From Oscillospiraceae bacterium (GTDB taxonomy: Bacteria; Bacillota; Clostridia; Oscillospirales; Oscillospiraceae): 37,734 bases of DNA. Location of the stretch: assembly GCA_017411265.1 (NCBI GenBank), contig JAFRDL010000084.1, forward strand, positions 1 through 37,734. The letters run 5' to 3'. A program made the translations under genes and the position numbers. Every line of letters starts with the position of its first letter. Position 1 is the first letter of the stretch. Below are positions 16,075 through 23,676 of this stretch, piece after piece. The notes beneath the pieces are model-generated. The model did no database searches. It was not told where the DNA came from and was given only the letters and a program-made list of their open reading frames with translations.

Positions 16075-17007
16075 ATGAAAACGGTATCGGTGATCCTCCC
16101 CGCCTGTGAGGAGGAGGGCAACATCCTCTCTGCGGCAGAGAGCCTGTCGGCGGTTTTGAAGGCCACGGACACGGACTACGAGTTGCTTTTCGTGGACGAC
16201 GGCTCCCGGGACAAAACCTGGGAGCGGATCCGGGAGGCATCGGCGGCTGACCGGCGGGTCCGGGGGATCCGCTTCAGCCGGAATTTCGGCAAGGAGGCCG
16301 CCATGTTCGCGGGGCTGGAGGCAGCGAGAGGCGACTGCTGCGTGGTGATGGACTGCGACGGGCAGCATCCGGCCTCGGTCCTTCCGGAGATGCTCCGCCT
16401 GTGGGAACAGGGCTATGAGGTAGTGGAAGGGGTCAAGGAGACCCGCGGCGCAGAGAGCGCCGCCCACCGCGCCGCGGCGGGGATCTTCTACCGCTGGATC
16501 AGCCGGGCCACCGGGCAGGATATGGCGGGAGCCTCCGACTTCCGGCTCCTGGACCGGAAGGTGGTGGATGCGCTGAACCGCCTGCCGGAGAGGAATGTGT
16601 TTTTCCGCGCCCTGTCCGGCTGGATGGGGTTCCGGCGGACGACGGTGACCTATCCCGTGGGAGAGCGGACGTCCGGCAGCAGCAAATGGAGCACCCGGGC
16701 GCTGATCCGCTACGCCGTTACCAACATCGCCTCCTTTACCTCGGCGCCGCTCCACATCGTTACGGTGCTGGGCCTGCTGATGCTGCTGGTGGCTGTCGTC
16801 TTTGGGGTCATCGCCCTGGTGCAGAAGCTCGCGGGAGTGGCCCTGGGCGGCTTCACCACCGTGATTTTGCTGCTGCTGTTCATCGGCAGCATCCTGATGG
16901 TCAGCCTCGGCATCATCGGCTACTACATCGCCCGGATCTACGAGGAGATCAAGGGCCGTCCCCGCTACATCGTGGCGGAGGAACTCGGGCCGGAGAAAAC
17001 CGAATAA
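16075..17007 (+). CDS. GtrB/DPM1-like glycosyltransferase family 2
   Basis: This 310-residue protein matches polyprenyl-phosphate glycosyltransferases. The GT2 domain (about 1-220) has VSVILPACEEEGNI, VDDGSRDKT, the DxD-type MDCDGQHP and the acceptor-side GASDFRLLDRKVVDAL. Two C-terminal membrane helices (about 228-255 and 263-288) follow, and the tail IYEEIKGRPRYIV is typical of the GtrB group. The predicted reaction is transfer of a sugar from a nucleotide sugar to undecaprenyl phosphate on the cytosolic face. ATG at 16075 follows GGAG. It partners the upstream DUF6056-like protein; no flippase of the GtrA type is present in this operon. Confidence 0.92.
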   Translation: MKTVSVILPACEEEGNILSAAESLSAVLKATDTDYELLFVDDGSRDKTWERIREASAADRRVRGIRFSRNFGKEAAMFAGLEAARGDCCVVMDCDGQHPASVLPEMLRLWEQGYEVVEGVKETRGAESAAHRAAAGIFYRWISRATGQDMAGASDFRLLDRKVVDALNRLPERNVFFRALSGWMGFRRTTVTYPVGERTSGSSKWSTRALIRYAVTNIASFTSAPLHIVTVLGLLMLLVAVVFGVIALVQKLAGVALGGFTTVILLLLFIGSILMVSLGIIGYYIARIYEEIKGRPRYIVAEELGPEKTE

Positions 17008-17017
17008 AACGCCTGGA

Positions 17018-17057
17018 CGGACCGCCCCGGGGATCATTCCCGGGGCGGTTTCCTTTT
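17018..17057 (+). terminator. Intrinsic terminator of the glycosyltransferase operon
   Basis: ACCGCCCCGGG (17021-17031) pairs perfectly with CCCGGGGCGGT (17039-17049) around seven bases, followed by TTCCTTTTG. Confidence 0.85.
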
Positions 17058-17109
17058 GTGCGCATAATCCGGCCCGAATCGCCGATACTGTGGAAAAGGA
17101 GCTGATAAC

Positions 17110-17697
17110 ATGGAACTCAATCAAAGCAAAACGCGGCAGAACCTGATGCGGGCCTTTGCCGGGGAAACCCAGGCCTGGGCCCGATATACCTTTGCCGCCC
17201 AGAGCGTCCGCACCCAGGGCTTCCCGGTGCTGGAGCGCCTGTTCCGGTATACGGGGGACCAGGAGAAGGAGCACGCCGGGATCCTGTGGGGGCTGCTGAA
17301 AACCGCCGGGACGGAAAGTGTGTCCGCCCCCGGGGACTACCCGGTGGATCTGCAGGGCGACGCGCTCTCCCTGCTGCGCGCCGCGGCTGCGCATGAGCAG
17401 GCCGAGGCGGAGGAGATCTATCCCGCCTTTGCCGCGGAGGCGGAGCGGGAGGGGTTTGGAGACATCGCCCTCCGCTTCCGTCAGCTGGCGGCCGTCGAGG
17501 GAGTACACGGCGAGCGGTTCCGCCGCCTCGCCGAGGCGATGGAGCAGGGGAGCCTGTTTTGCTCCGACGGTCCGGTGCCGTGGATCTGCCTGAACTGCGG
17601 CCATGTCCTCACCGGGACGGAGCCGCCCGCCGCCTGTCCGGTCTGCGCCCATGAGCAGGGATTTTTTGTCCGGCTGGAGCTGTCTCCGTTCCAATAA
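17110..17697 (+). CDS. Rubrerythrin
   Basis: This 195-residue non-haem diiron protein reduces peroxide in anaerobes. The four-helix bundle (about 1-145) carries the ligands E19, E52 with H55, E96 and E130 with H133. The C-terminal rubredoxin-like iron site is C160-x2-C163 and C176-x2-C179. The rubredoxin part is somewhat divergent and the protein extends beyond it by about 15 hydrophobic residues (GFFVRLELSPFQ). ATG follows AAAGGAG at good spacing. Next comes an iron-sulfur-sensing regulator and cluster assembly genes, so this is an oxidative stress and iron-sulfur neighbourhood, although each unit has its own promoter. Confidence 0.93.
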   Translation: MELNQSKTRQNLMRAFAGETQAWARYTFAAQSVRTQGFPVLERLFRYTGDQEKEHAGILWGLLKTAGTESVSAPGDYPVDLQGDALSLLRAAAAHEQAEAEEIYPAFAAEAEREGFGDIALRFRQLAAVEGVHGERFRRLAEAMEQGSLFCSDGPVPWICLNCGHVLTGTEPPAACPVCAHEQGFFVRLELSPFQ

Positions 17698-17701
17698 GCC
17701 C

Positions 17702-17739
17702 TTGTACCGGGATAAACCCTGTGCTATACTGGGTTTAAT
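17702..17739 (+). promoter_or_regulatory. Promoter of the Rrf2 gene with overlapping inverted repeat
   Basis: TTGTAC (17702-17707), 17 bases and TATACT (17725-17730) with an extended TG form a good promoter. Around the -10 lies TAAACCC (17713-17719) facing GGGTTTA (17731-17737). The outer half-sites ATAAAC (17712) and GTTTA (17733) start 21 bases apart, the same spacing as in the nifS promoter, suggesting an Rrf2 operator. Confidence 0.7.
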
Positions 17740-17762
17740 CCTGAGCGGAGGAGGTCCGGAAG

Positions 17763-18185
17763 ATGCTCGTGTCGACAAAGGGGCGCTACGCCCTTCGGAT
17801 CATGATCGACCTGGCCCAGCACAGCAACGGGGAATACGTGGTACTCATGGATATCGCCCGGCGGCAGAACATTTCCGAGAAATACCTGGAGGGGATCGTG
17901 GCGTCCCTCAGCCGCCTGGGCCTGCTCCAGGCCCAGCGGGGCCGGGGCGGAGGGTACCGCCTGGCCCGCGCGCCGGAGGAATACCCCGTGGGAGAGATCA
18001 TCCGATCCTCGGAGGGTCATGTGGCCCCCGTTTCCTGTCTGAAGACGGAGAAGATCGATTGTCCCCAGGCGGATGAATGCATCACCCTGCCCATGTGGCG
18101 GGAGCTGGACCGCCGGATCGACCGGTTTCTGGACAGCGTGACCCTGGCCGACCTGATCCATGGAACGATCCCCGTGGAGCCGTGA
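17763..18185 (+). CDS. Rrf2/IscR-family iron-sulfur-responsive regulator
   Basis: This 140-residue Rrf2-family regulator has a winged helix-turn-helix (about 1-75, with STKGRYALRIMIDLA and the wing GRGGGYRLAR). Three cysteines, C92, C100 and C106, sit as in IscR, where they hold a [2Fe-2S] cluster that senses cluster supply or oxidative stress. The spacing C-x7-C-x5-C differs by two from E. coli IscR, as in some Gram-positive relatives. ATG follows GGAGGAGG. It is followed by nifS and nifU and probably controls them and itself through the ATAAAC-N15-GTTTA sites on both promoters. CymR-type sulfur regulators are a less likely alternative because they lack the cysteines. Confidence 0.92.
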   Translation: MLVSTKGRYALRIMIDLAQHSNGEYVVLMDIARRQNISEKYLEGIVASLSRLGLLQAQRGRGGGYRLARAPEEYPVGEIIRSSEGHVAPVSCLKTEKIDCPQADECITLPMWRELDRRIDRFLDSVTLADLIHGTIPVEP

Positions 18186-18212
18186 TCCCGGCTCCCGCGG
18201 GGATTTTGCCCG

Positions 18213-18269
18213 TTGACAGGGACGGGCGCGTGTGGTATAAAAATAAACAGACAAAAAATATATGTTTAT
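18213..18269 (+). promoter_or_regulatory. nifSU promoter with candidate Rrf2 operator
   Basis: TTGACA (18213-18218), 17 bases and TATAAA (18236-18241) form a strong promoter. Immediately after the -10, ATAAACA (18243-18249) faces TGTTTAT (18263-18269), a 7-base inverted repeat covering the expected start of transcription. A weak hairpin, ATCCCG...GGGGAT (about 18183-18202) followed by TTTT, may end the upstream transcript. Confidence 0.75.
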
Positions 18270-18288
18270 ATCCGAAAGGAGCGATCCC

Positions 18289-19476
18289 ATGTTTGTCTAT
18301 GCGGACAACGCCGCCACGACAAGGGTGAGCGAGGCGGCCGTCCGGGCCATGCTGCCGTATCTGGGCACCTGTTTCGGCAACGCCTCCAGCCTGTATTCTT
18401 TTGGCCAGGAGGCCAAAGAAGCCCTGGAGAACGCCAGGGCGACGGTGGCGGGCTGTCTGGGTGCGGAGCCCCGGGAGATCTATTTCACCTCCGGCGGCAG
18501 CGAGAGCGACAACCAGGCCATTTTTTCGGCGGCGGCCCAGGGCAGGAAAAAGGGGAAAATGCACATCATCTCCACCGCCTTTGAGCACCACGCCGTGCTG
18601 CACACCCTCCGGCGGCTGGAAAAGGAGGGGTTTGCGGTCACCTATCTGGACGTCCACGAAAACGGCGTCGTCACGCCCGAGCAGGTGCGGGACGCCGTCC
18701 GGGAGGACACCTGCCTGGTGACCGTCATGTTCGCCAACAACGAGATCGGCACCATCCAGCCCATCCGGGAGATCGGCGCGCTCTGCCGGGAAAGAAAGGT
18801 CCTGTTCCATACGGATGCCGTCCAGGCGGCGGGTCATCTGCCCATCGACGTAAAGGCGGACAACATCGACATGCTCTCCCTCTCCGCCCATAAGTTCCAC
18901 GGCCCCAAGGGCGTGGGAGCGCTGTACGTCCGGCGCGGCGTGACGCTGCAGAATCTCATCGAGGGCGGTGCCCAGGAGCGGGGGAAGCGGGCCGGAACGG
19001 AGAACGTGGCCGGGATCGTGGCGCTGTCTGTGGCGCTGAAGGACGCCTGCGACCACATGGCGGAGAACGCGGAAAAGGTCTCCGCTCTCCGGGACCGGCT
19101 GATCGAAGGGCTCCTCCGGATCCCCCACTCCGCCCTGAACGGGGACCGGGAGCGCCGGCTCCCCGGGAACGTGAACTTCTGTTTTGAGGGCATCGAGGGA
19201 GAGAGCCTTCTCCTGCTGCTGGACGACGCGGGGATCTGCGCCTCCTCCGGCTCCGCCTGTACCTCCGGCTCTCTGGACCCCAGCCACGTGCTGCTGGCCA
19301 TCGGCCGCCCCCATGAGGTGGCTCACGGCTCCCTGCGCCTCTCTCTGTGCGAGGAGAACACCCCCGAGGACGTGGACCACATCCTCACGGAGGTCCCCCG
19401 GATAGTGGAATACCTCCGGAACATGTCCCCGGTGTGGAAGGATCTGGTTTCCGGGAAAAAACAATTCATGCTTTGA
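18289..19476 (+). CDS. nifS: Cysteine desulfurase, NifS/IscS type
   Basis: This 395-residue pyridoxal-phosphate enzyme takes sulfur from cysteine for iron-sulfur cluster assembly. The PLP lysine is K202 in [10 protein letters not shown], the cofactor-stacking His is in FEHHAVL (about 100) and the mobile-loop catalytic Cys is C324 in [10 protein letters not shown]. An in-frame codon 27 bases upstream exists, but ATG at 18289 has AAAGGAG 7 bases before it. The U-type scaffold gene follows 15 bases later, making the two-gene NifSU system common in Clostridia. C324 and the longer loop group it with class I (NifS/IscS) rather than SufS. Confidence 0.96.
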   Translation: MFVYADNAATTRVSEAAVRAMLPYLGTCFGNASSLYSFGQEAKEALENARATVAGCLGAEPREIYFTSGGSESDNQAIFSAAAQGRKKGKMHIISTAFEHHAVLHTLRRLEKEGFAVTYLDVHENGVVTPEQVRDAVREDTCLVTVMFANNEIGTIQPIREIGALCRERKVLFHTDAVQAAGHLPIDVKADNIDMLSLSAHKFHGPKGVGALYVRRGVTLQNLIEGGAQERGKRAGTENVAGIVALSVALKDACDHMAENAEKVSALRDRLIEGLLRIPHSALNGDRERRLPGNVNFCFEGIEGESLLLLLDDAGICASSGSACTSGSLDPSHVLLAIGRPHEVAHGSLRLSLCEENTPEDVDHILTEVPRIVEYLRNMSPVWKDLVSGKKQFML

Positions 19477-19491
19477 TCAGGAGGGACCGTC

Positions 19492-19941
19492 ATGGCTCTA
19501 TACAGTGAAAAGGTATTTGACCATTTCAAAAATCCCCGGAACGTGGGGGAGATCCCCGACGCGGACGGCGTGGGCGAGGTGGGCAACGCCAAGTGCGGGG
19601 ATATCATGAAGATGTATCTGAAGATCCGTGACAATGTGATCACGGACGTGAAGTTCGAGACCTTCGGCTGCGGCAGCGCCATCGCCTCCAGCTCCATGGC
19701 CACGGAGATGATCAAGGGCAAGACCATCGAGGAGGCCCTGGCCGTCTCCAACAAGGACGTGGTGGACGCCCTGGACGGCCTGCCTGCCCACAAGCTCCAC
19801 TGCAGCGTGCTGGCGGAGGAGGCCATCAAATCCGCCGTACAGGATTACTACGAGCGCAACGGCATCCCCTACGACAAGAGCCAGTTCCCCGTGATGGAGG
19901 ACTGCGAGCACTGCGGGGAGCACGAGGTGCGCATGGTCTGA
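19492..19941 (+). CDS. nifU: Iron-sulfur cluster scaffold, NifU/IscU N-terminal type
   Basis: This 149-residue scaffold receives sulfur from the desulfurase upstream and builds a cluster before handing it on. The three ligand cysteines C35, C60 and C104 and the labilising D37 (NAKCGD, FGCGSA, LHCSVL) are all present. The C-terminus carries an additional C138-x2-C141 (DCEHCGEH), frequent in clostridial NifU-like proteins. ATG follows AGGAGG at 7 bases. A bidirectional terminator follows. Confidence 0.96.
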   Translation: MALYSEKVFDHFKNPRNVGEIPDADGVGEVGNAKCGDIMKMYLKIRDNVITDVKFETFGCGSAIASSSMATEMIKGKTIEEALAVSNKDVVDALDGLPAHKLHCSVLAEEAIKSAVQDYYERNGIPYDKSQFPVMEDCEHCGEHEVRMV

Positions 19942-19998
19942 TCGGTTCCGGATAAAACCGATGGCCTCAGCGGTGCTTACAGGAGAATCGGATCATAT

Positions 19999-20040
19999 AA
20001 AGAGGGCCCCGGAATTTTTTCCGGGGCCCTCTTTGTTTCG
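19999..20040. terminator. Bidirectional terminator between nifU and the adaptor remnant
   Basis: AAAGAGGGCCCCGGAA (19999-20014) pairs perfectly with TTCCGGGGCCCTCTTT (20019-20034) around TTTT. T-rich and A-rich flanks allow it to end transcription from both converging genes. Confidence 0.92.
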
Positions 20041-20042
20041 AC

Positions 20043-20869
20043 TCACGGCATGGAAGGATCTGCCAACGTATCATAATACGCGAACCAGATCACATCTCCC
20101 TCCGACAGGCCGGAGAGGATCTCTGTGCGCAGACCGTCGCCGTTTCTCCGACTGCCGGCCCGTTGTCGGTCACCAGGATAACGGCCTTGCCGTTGACAAC
20201 GGAATCCACCGCGCCGGTATACTCTTTGCCGTCGGAAAGGAGAACCTGGACCGTATCGCCGGGAGAGAGCGCAGCCGTGTCGATCTCCACCGCCATATAC
20301 CCGTCCAGGGAGAGCATAGCCAGAGCCCCATTCTCGTACATGCACCGGGCTACGGTATCTCCCTTTTGGGCGTAGATGATCTTGACCCGCCCGGCGACGC
20401 CGGCGGGAATGAGGCTGTCCACCGTATCCGTGCTGGCGGATGCATTGTTCGTGTCCAGTTCGCCGATCTCCTTCTGCAGGGATGACATGGCCTTCATGAC
20501 AGAGGCGGTATCCACCATGGCCAGCACGTCGCCCTCGGAAAAGGTCTCGTTGGCGGAAACCAGGATCTCCTTGATCTGCACGTTGGCCGGGACCGTCAGC
20601 GTATCCTCCGTCACATTCACCAAGGTGCCGGAACCGGACACCTGGGTGCTGATGCTGCCCACGGAAGCCTGAGCAGAAGCCACGTCCCCGATGCGGGAGG
20701 CAAACTGCTGCGTCACCCGACGGCGAAGGAACAGAATACCCGTGACCGCCAGTGCCGCCGCGATGGCCAGCACGACAGTGATCGTTATGATACGGCGACG
20801 TCTTTTTCTCTTCTTGGATCGGCTCAGCGCCTCAAACAGGGTATCGTCTCTCTTGGCGTTTTCATCCAT
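20043..20869 (-). pseudogene. Frameshifted, truncated efflux periplasmic adaptor (HlyD/MacA-like)
   Basis: ATG at 20869 follows AAAGGAG and opens a membrane-anchored adaptor: basic N-terminus, one membrane helix (IITITVVLAIAAALAVTGILF), then a lipoyl/barrel-like stretch (VSGSGTLVNVTEDTLTVP, KEILVSANETFSEGDVLAMVD). After VTDNGPAVGETATV the frame runs into unrelated residues and stops at 20090. The expected adaptor ending, DGLRTEILSGLSEGDVIWFAYYDTL, continues in another frame to a stop at 20043. Clostridial relatives are much longer (my recollection, not checked) and are followed by an ABC pump; here there is none. I read it as a decayed gene with an internal deletion or single-base loss near 20143. 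A shortened 259-residue protein could still be made. Confidence 0.75.
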
Positions 20870-21026
20870 GGCGAGATCTCCTTTACAAACCTGGTTTCCG
20901 GCTTGAGATCGATTATTGCGCGGCAAACTTAACATTTACTTAAAAACGGCGTCGTTCATCAACAATTTGATCCCGCGCACCTCAATGCCGGGGGAGCGCA
21001 GTATTGCCCGCAAAAGAAAAACGATG

Positions 21027-21032
21027 TATAAT
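21027..21032 (+). promoter_or_regulatory. Promoter before the 40-residue gene
   Basis: A perfect -10 TATAAT is preceded at 17 bases by a weak -35 TTGCCC (21004-21009). Confidence 0.5.
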
Positions 21033-21058
21033 ATTAAAATAAAAAGGGGGTGTTTCCT

Positions 21059-21181
21059 GTGCTTTTGAAAAAGAAGGAGGCGGCTCTTGCCCTGGCGCTG
21101 GTGGGGATCGTATCCGCGGCTTGTCTGAAGGGGATGGTGGCGGTGAGCCGCCGGATCGAGGAGAAGAGGAAGAAAAAGTAA
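21059..21181 (+). CDS. Putative 40-residue single-pass membrane peptide
   Basis: A GTG start lies 6-7 bases after GGGGGTG and opens a 40-codon frame. The predicted peptide has a basic start (LLKKKEAA), one hydrophobic segment (LALALVGIVSAACLKGMVAV) and a strongly charged tail (SRRIEEKRKKK), the layout of a small N-out or N-in membrane peptide. A TATAAT box lies upstream and the cobalamin operon starts 91 bases downstream with its own promoter. I do not recognise it. Alternative starts are the TTG at 21065 or none at all. Confidence 0.5.
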   Translation: MLLKKKEAALALALVGIVSAACLKGMVAVSRRIEEKRKKK

Positions 21182-21215
21182 GACCTTCGGTTTCCTCTGC
21201 CGGGCAGGGACGGCG

Positions 21216-21245
21216 TTTACAAAATTGCTGCCCGGGTGTTATAAT
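21216..21245 (+). promoter_or_regulatory. Promoter of the cobalamin operon
   Basis: TTTACA (21216-21221), 18 bases and TATAAT (21240-21245) with an extended TG. Only about 20 bases separate it from the first ribosome binding site, so there is no room for a cobalamin riboswitch. Confidence 0.75.
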
Positions 21246-21272
21246 TATTTGATTGCAAAGGGGGGCGAGGAA

Positions 21273-22034
21273 ATGCGGGATCTTCGGGACAGGCTGTATC
21301 TTTCCACTACGGCGTCGGACGCCCCGGCGCTGGCGCGGGAGTACGGACTGGGGCTGGAGATCGCGGAATTCTGCACCGCCTCCAACATGGACCGGGATTT
21401 CGCCGCGGCGGACGGGCAGGTCCGTGCCGCTGTGCAGGGGGTGGATCGGCTGACCTTCCACGCCCCCTTTAACGAGCTCTCCCCGGCCGCCATCGACCCG
21501 CTGGTGAAGGAGATCACCTTCCGGCGGTATCGGCAGGCCATCGGCCTGGCGCCCCGTTATGGGGCGAAGAAACTGGTGATCCACTCCGGGTTTATCCCCC
21601 GGATCTATTTCCCGGCCTGGTTTTCGGCCCAGTCCGTGCCCTTCTGGCGGGAGATCCTGAGGGATACGCCGGAAGACATGACGCTGTGCGTCGAAAACGT
21701 GATGGAGAGCGGCCCGGACATGCTGCTGGAGATCGTACAGAGCGTGGACGACCCCCGGTTTCGCCTGTGTCTGGATGTGGGCCACGCCGCCTGCATGGGA
21801 ACGGATATGGATCCGGAGTCCTGGATCCGGGCCATGGGGCCGTGGATCGCCCACGTTCATCTCCACAACAACGACGGCATGCAGGACCTGCACCGCCCCC
21901 TGGGGGAGGGCGTGCTGGATATGGAGGCGATCCTCACGGCCCTGGAGGAGCGCTGTCCGGACGCCACGCTGACGATCGAAAACATCCGCGCCGAAGACTC
22001 GGTCTGCTGGCTGCGGGAGAGAGGATACATTTGA
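21273..22034 (+). CDS. AP-endonuclease-2-like TIM-barrel protein (sugar phosphate isomerase/epimerase family)
   Basis: This 253-residue protein fits the xylose-isomerase-like TIM-barrel family, with metal-binding positions in LTFHAPF, LVIHSGF, LCVENV, LCLDVGHA, IAHVHLHNNDG and LTIEN. The family covers isomerases, epimerases and endonuclease IV; endonuclease IV itself has more ligands and is longer. The ATG at 21273 follows a purine-rich GCGAGGAA. Its stop overlaps the cobT start by one base, so it is translationally coupled to a cobalamin pathway and may act in it, or on ribose phosphates linked to it. No such role is established to my knowledge. Confidence 0.85.
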   Translation: MRDLRDRLYLSTTASDAPALAREYGLGLEIAEFCTASNMDRDFAAADGQVRAAVQGVDRLTFHAPFNELSPAAIDPLVKEITFRRYRQAIGLAPRYGAKKLVIHSGFIPRIYFPAWFSAQSVPFWREILRDTPEDMTLCVENVMESGPDMLLEIVQSVDDPRFRLCLDVGHAACMGTDMDPESWIRAMGPWIAHVHLHNNDGMQDLHRPLGEGVLDMEAILTALEERCPDATLTIENIRAEDSVCWLRERGYI

Positions 22035-23140
22035 TGGAAGCACTTTCGCTGCAGGAACAACTCAACCGCGTCATGCGGGACATCCGGCCCCTTGACGGGG
22101 ACGCCGTGGACAGGGCCCGCCGCTGGCAGGAAAAGCTGGCCAAGCCCCCCGGCAGTCTGGGAAAGCTGGAGGACGCGGCGGTGCGTCTGGCCGGGATCAC
22201 CGGCCGGCTGAAGAACGAGATGTCCAAACGGCGGATCGTCGTCCTCTGTGCCGACAACGGCATCGTGGAGGAGGGGATCGGCTCCGCCCCCCGGACGGTC
22301 ACCGCCGCCCAGGCCGCCAACATGACCCGGTATCTCACCGGCATGTCCTCCATGGCCCACGCCTTCGCCGACGAGGTGCAGGTGGTGGACGTGGGGATCG
22401 CGGATCCCTACGACGCCCCCGACGTGCTGGATCGGCGGATCGCTCCCGGTACGAAGAACTTTCTGCACGGCCCCGCCATGACCCGGGAGGAGGCCCTCCG
22501 CGCCATCCTGCTGGGCGTCGAACTGGCGAAGCAGGCCGCGGAGGAGGACGTCTCCGTCCTGGGCGTGGGTGAGATGGGCATCGGCAACACCACCACCTCC
22601 TCGGCGGTCCTGTGCGTCCTTACCGGCCTTACGGTGGAGGAGGTCACCGGCCGCGGCGGCGGCATCACGGACGCGGCGTTCCTGAAAAAGAAATCCGTCA
22701 TCTCCCGGGGGCTGGCGCTGAACGCGCCGGATGCCTCCGACCCGGTGGACGTCCTCGCCAAGGTGGGCGGGCTGGACCTGGCGGCCATGTGCGGGGTGTA
22801 CCTGGGCGCTGCCCGGTACCGCCTTCCGGTGGTGATCGACGGACTGATCTCCGTGGTGGCGGCTTTGTGCGCCAAACGGCTTTGTCCTCTCGCCTCGGAG
22901 TACATGTTCCCGTCTCACGCCTCCTTTGAGATCGGCTATATGGTCGCGGCGCGGGAGCTGGGGCTGGAGCCCTGGTTCCTGCTGGGCATGCGCCTGGGGG
23001 AGGGGAGCGGCTGTCCTCTGACCTTCCGGGTGCTGGAGGCTGTGTGCGCCTACACCAACCACATGGCCACCTTTGACCAGGCGTCCATCGACGACGGGTA
23101 TCTGGACGATATCCGGGGAAAGGACTGTTTCACGGTATGA
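22034..23140 (+). CDS. cobT: Nicotinate-nucleotide:dimethylbenzimidazole phosphoribosyltransferase
   Basis: This 368-residue enzyme moves phosphoribose from nicotinate mononucleotide to the lower-ligand base, making alpha-ribazole phosphate for cobalamin. It has the family's KPPGSLGKLE start, CADNGIVEEG, the substrate-binding GEMGIGNTTT and, near the C-terminus, RLGEGSG with the catalytic Glu. Length is standard. It overlaps the TIM-barrel gene by one base and the CobU-like gene by four (ATGA). Base specificity, dimethylbenzimidazole or another lower ligand, cannot be read from sequence. Confidence 0.96.
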   Translation: MEALSLQEQLNRVMRDIRPLDGDAVDRARRWQEKLAKPPGSLGKLEDAAVRLAGITGRLKNEMSKRRIVVLCADNGIVEEGIGSAPRTVTAAQAANMTRYLTGMSSMAHAFADEVQVVDVGIADPYDAPDVLDRRIAPGTKNFLHGPAMTREEALRAILLGVELAKQAAEEDVSVLGVGEMGIGNTTTSSAVLCVLTGLTVEEVTGRGGGITDAAFLKKKSVISRGLALNAPDASDPVDVLAKVGGLDLAAMCGVYLGAARYRLPVVIDGLISVVAALCAKRLCPLASEYMFPSHASFEIGYMVAARELGLEPWFLLGMRLGEGSGCPLTFRVLEAVCAYTNHMATFDQASIDDGYLDDIRGKDCFTV

Positions 23141-23676
23141 CGGTATTCATCTCCGGCGGCTGCAAAAACGGGAAATCCACGCTGGCGGAGCGGACGGCCA
23201 AGGCGCTGGCCGGGGACGGACCGCTGTATTATATCGCTACCATGATCCCCCACGACGAGGAAGACGAGGAACGGATCCGCCGCCACGTGGCGGCGCGGGC
23301 CGGCATGGGCTTCATCACCCTGGAGCAGGGGCGGGACATCCTGCAATGCCTCTCCCGGGCCCGGGAGGGAGGCGCCTTCCTTATGGACAGCGTCACGGCG
23401 CTGCTGTCCAACGAGATGTTCCGGCCCGGCGGCGTGATGGACTGGAACGCCGGGGAGCGGGTGGCGGATGATCTGCTCCGGTTTGCCCGATCCTGTGGGA
23501 ATGCGGTGTTCGTCAGCGATTTCATCTACTCCGACGCGGGCCGGTATGACGAATACACCGAGGCGTATCGCCGGGGCCTGGCCCTGTGCGACAAGACGCT
23601 GGCCCGGGCCTGCGACACGGTGGTGGAGGTCTGCTCCTCCAACTTCATCCTGCATAAGGGGGAATTGCCGGTATGA
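23137..23676 (+). CDS. cobU: CobU-like adenosylcobinamide kinase/guanylyltransferase, divergent C-terminus
   Basis: This 179-residue protein resembles CobU, which phosphorylates adenosylcobinamide and then adds GMP. It has a P-loop G7-G8-C-K-N-G-K13-S14-T15, RIRRH with H50 in the place of the guanylylated His, and a DSVTALLSN block equal to the usual D-C-L-T-x-W-x-x-N. However, the normal signature following VS(N), EVG-x-GIVP, is replaced by VSDFIYSDAGRYDEYTEAYRRG. A short second CobU-like protein downstream has that missing signature. It overlaps cobT and cobS by four bases each. Family membership is secure; which of the two reactions it does alone is open. Confidence 0.88.
   Translation: MTVFISGGCKNGKSTLAERTAKALAGDGPLYYIATMIPHDEEDEERIRRHVAARAGMGFITLEQGRDILQCLSRAREGGAFLMDSVTALLSNEMFRPGGVMDWNAGERVADDLLRFARSCGNAVFVSDFIYSDAGRYDEYTEAYRRGLALCDKTLARACDTVVEVCSSNFILHKGELPV

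Noticed and set aside
14670..17778. Long minus-strand frames opposite the DUF6056-like and glycosyltransferase genes
   Set aside because: Both plus-strand genes have proper starts, membrane helices and family motifs; the minus frames are low-complexity Arg/Gly/His/Gln shadows.
21181..21273. Cobalamin riboswitch before the cobalamin operon
   Set aside because: The promoter lies at 21216-21245, leaving only about 20 bases of leader, and no B12-box-like sequence is visible.
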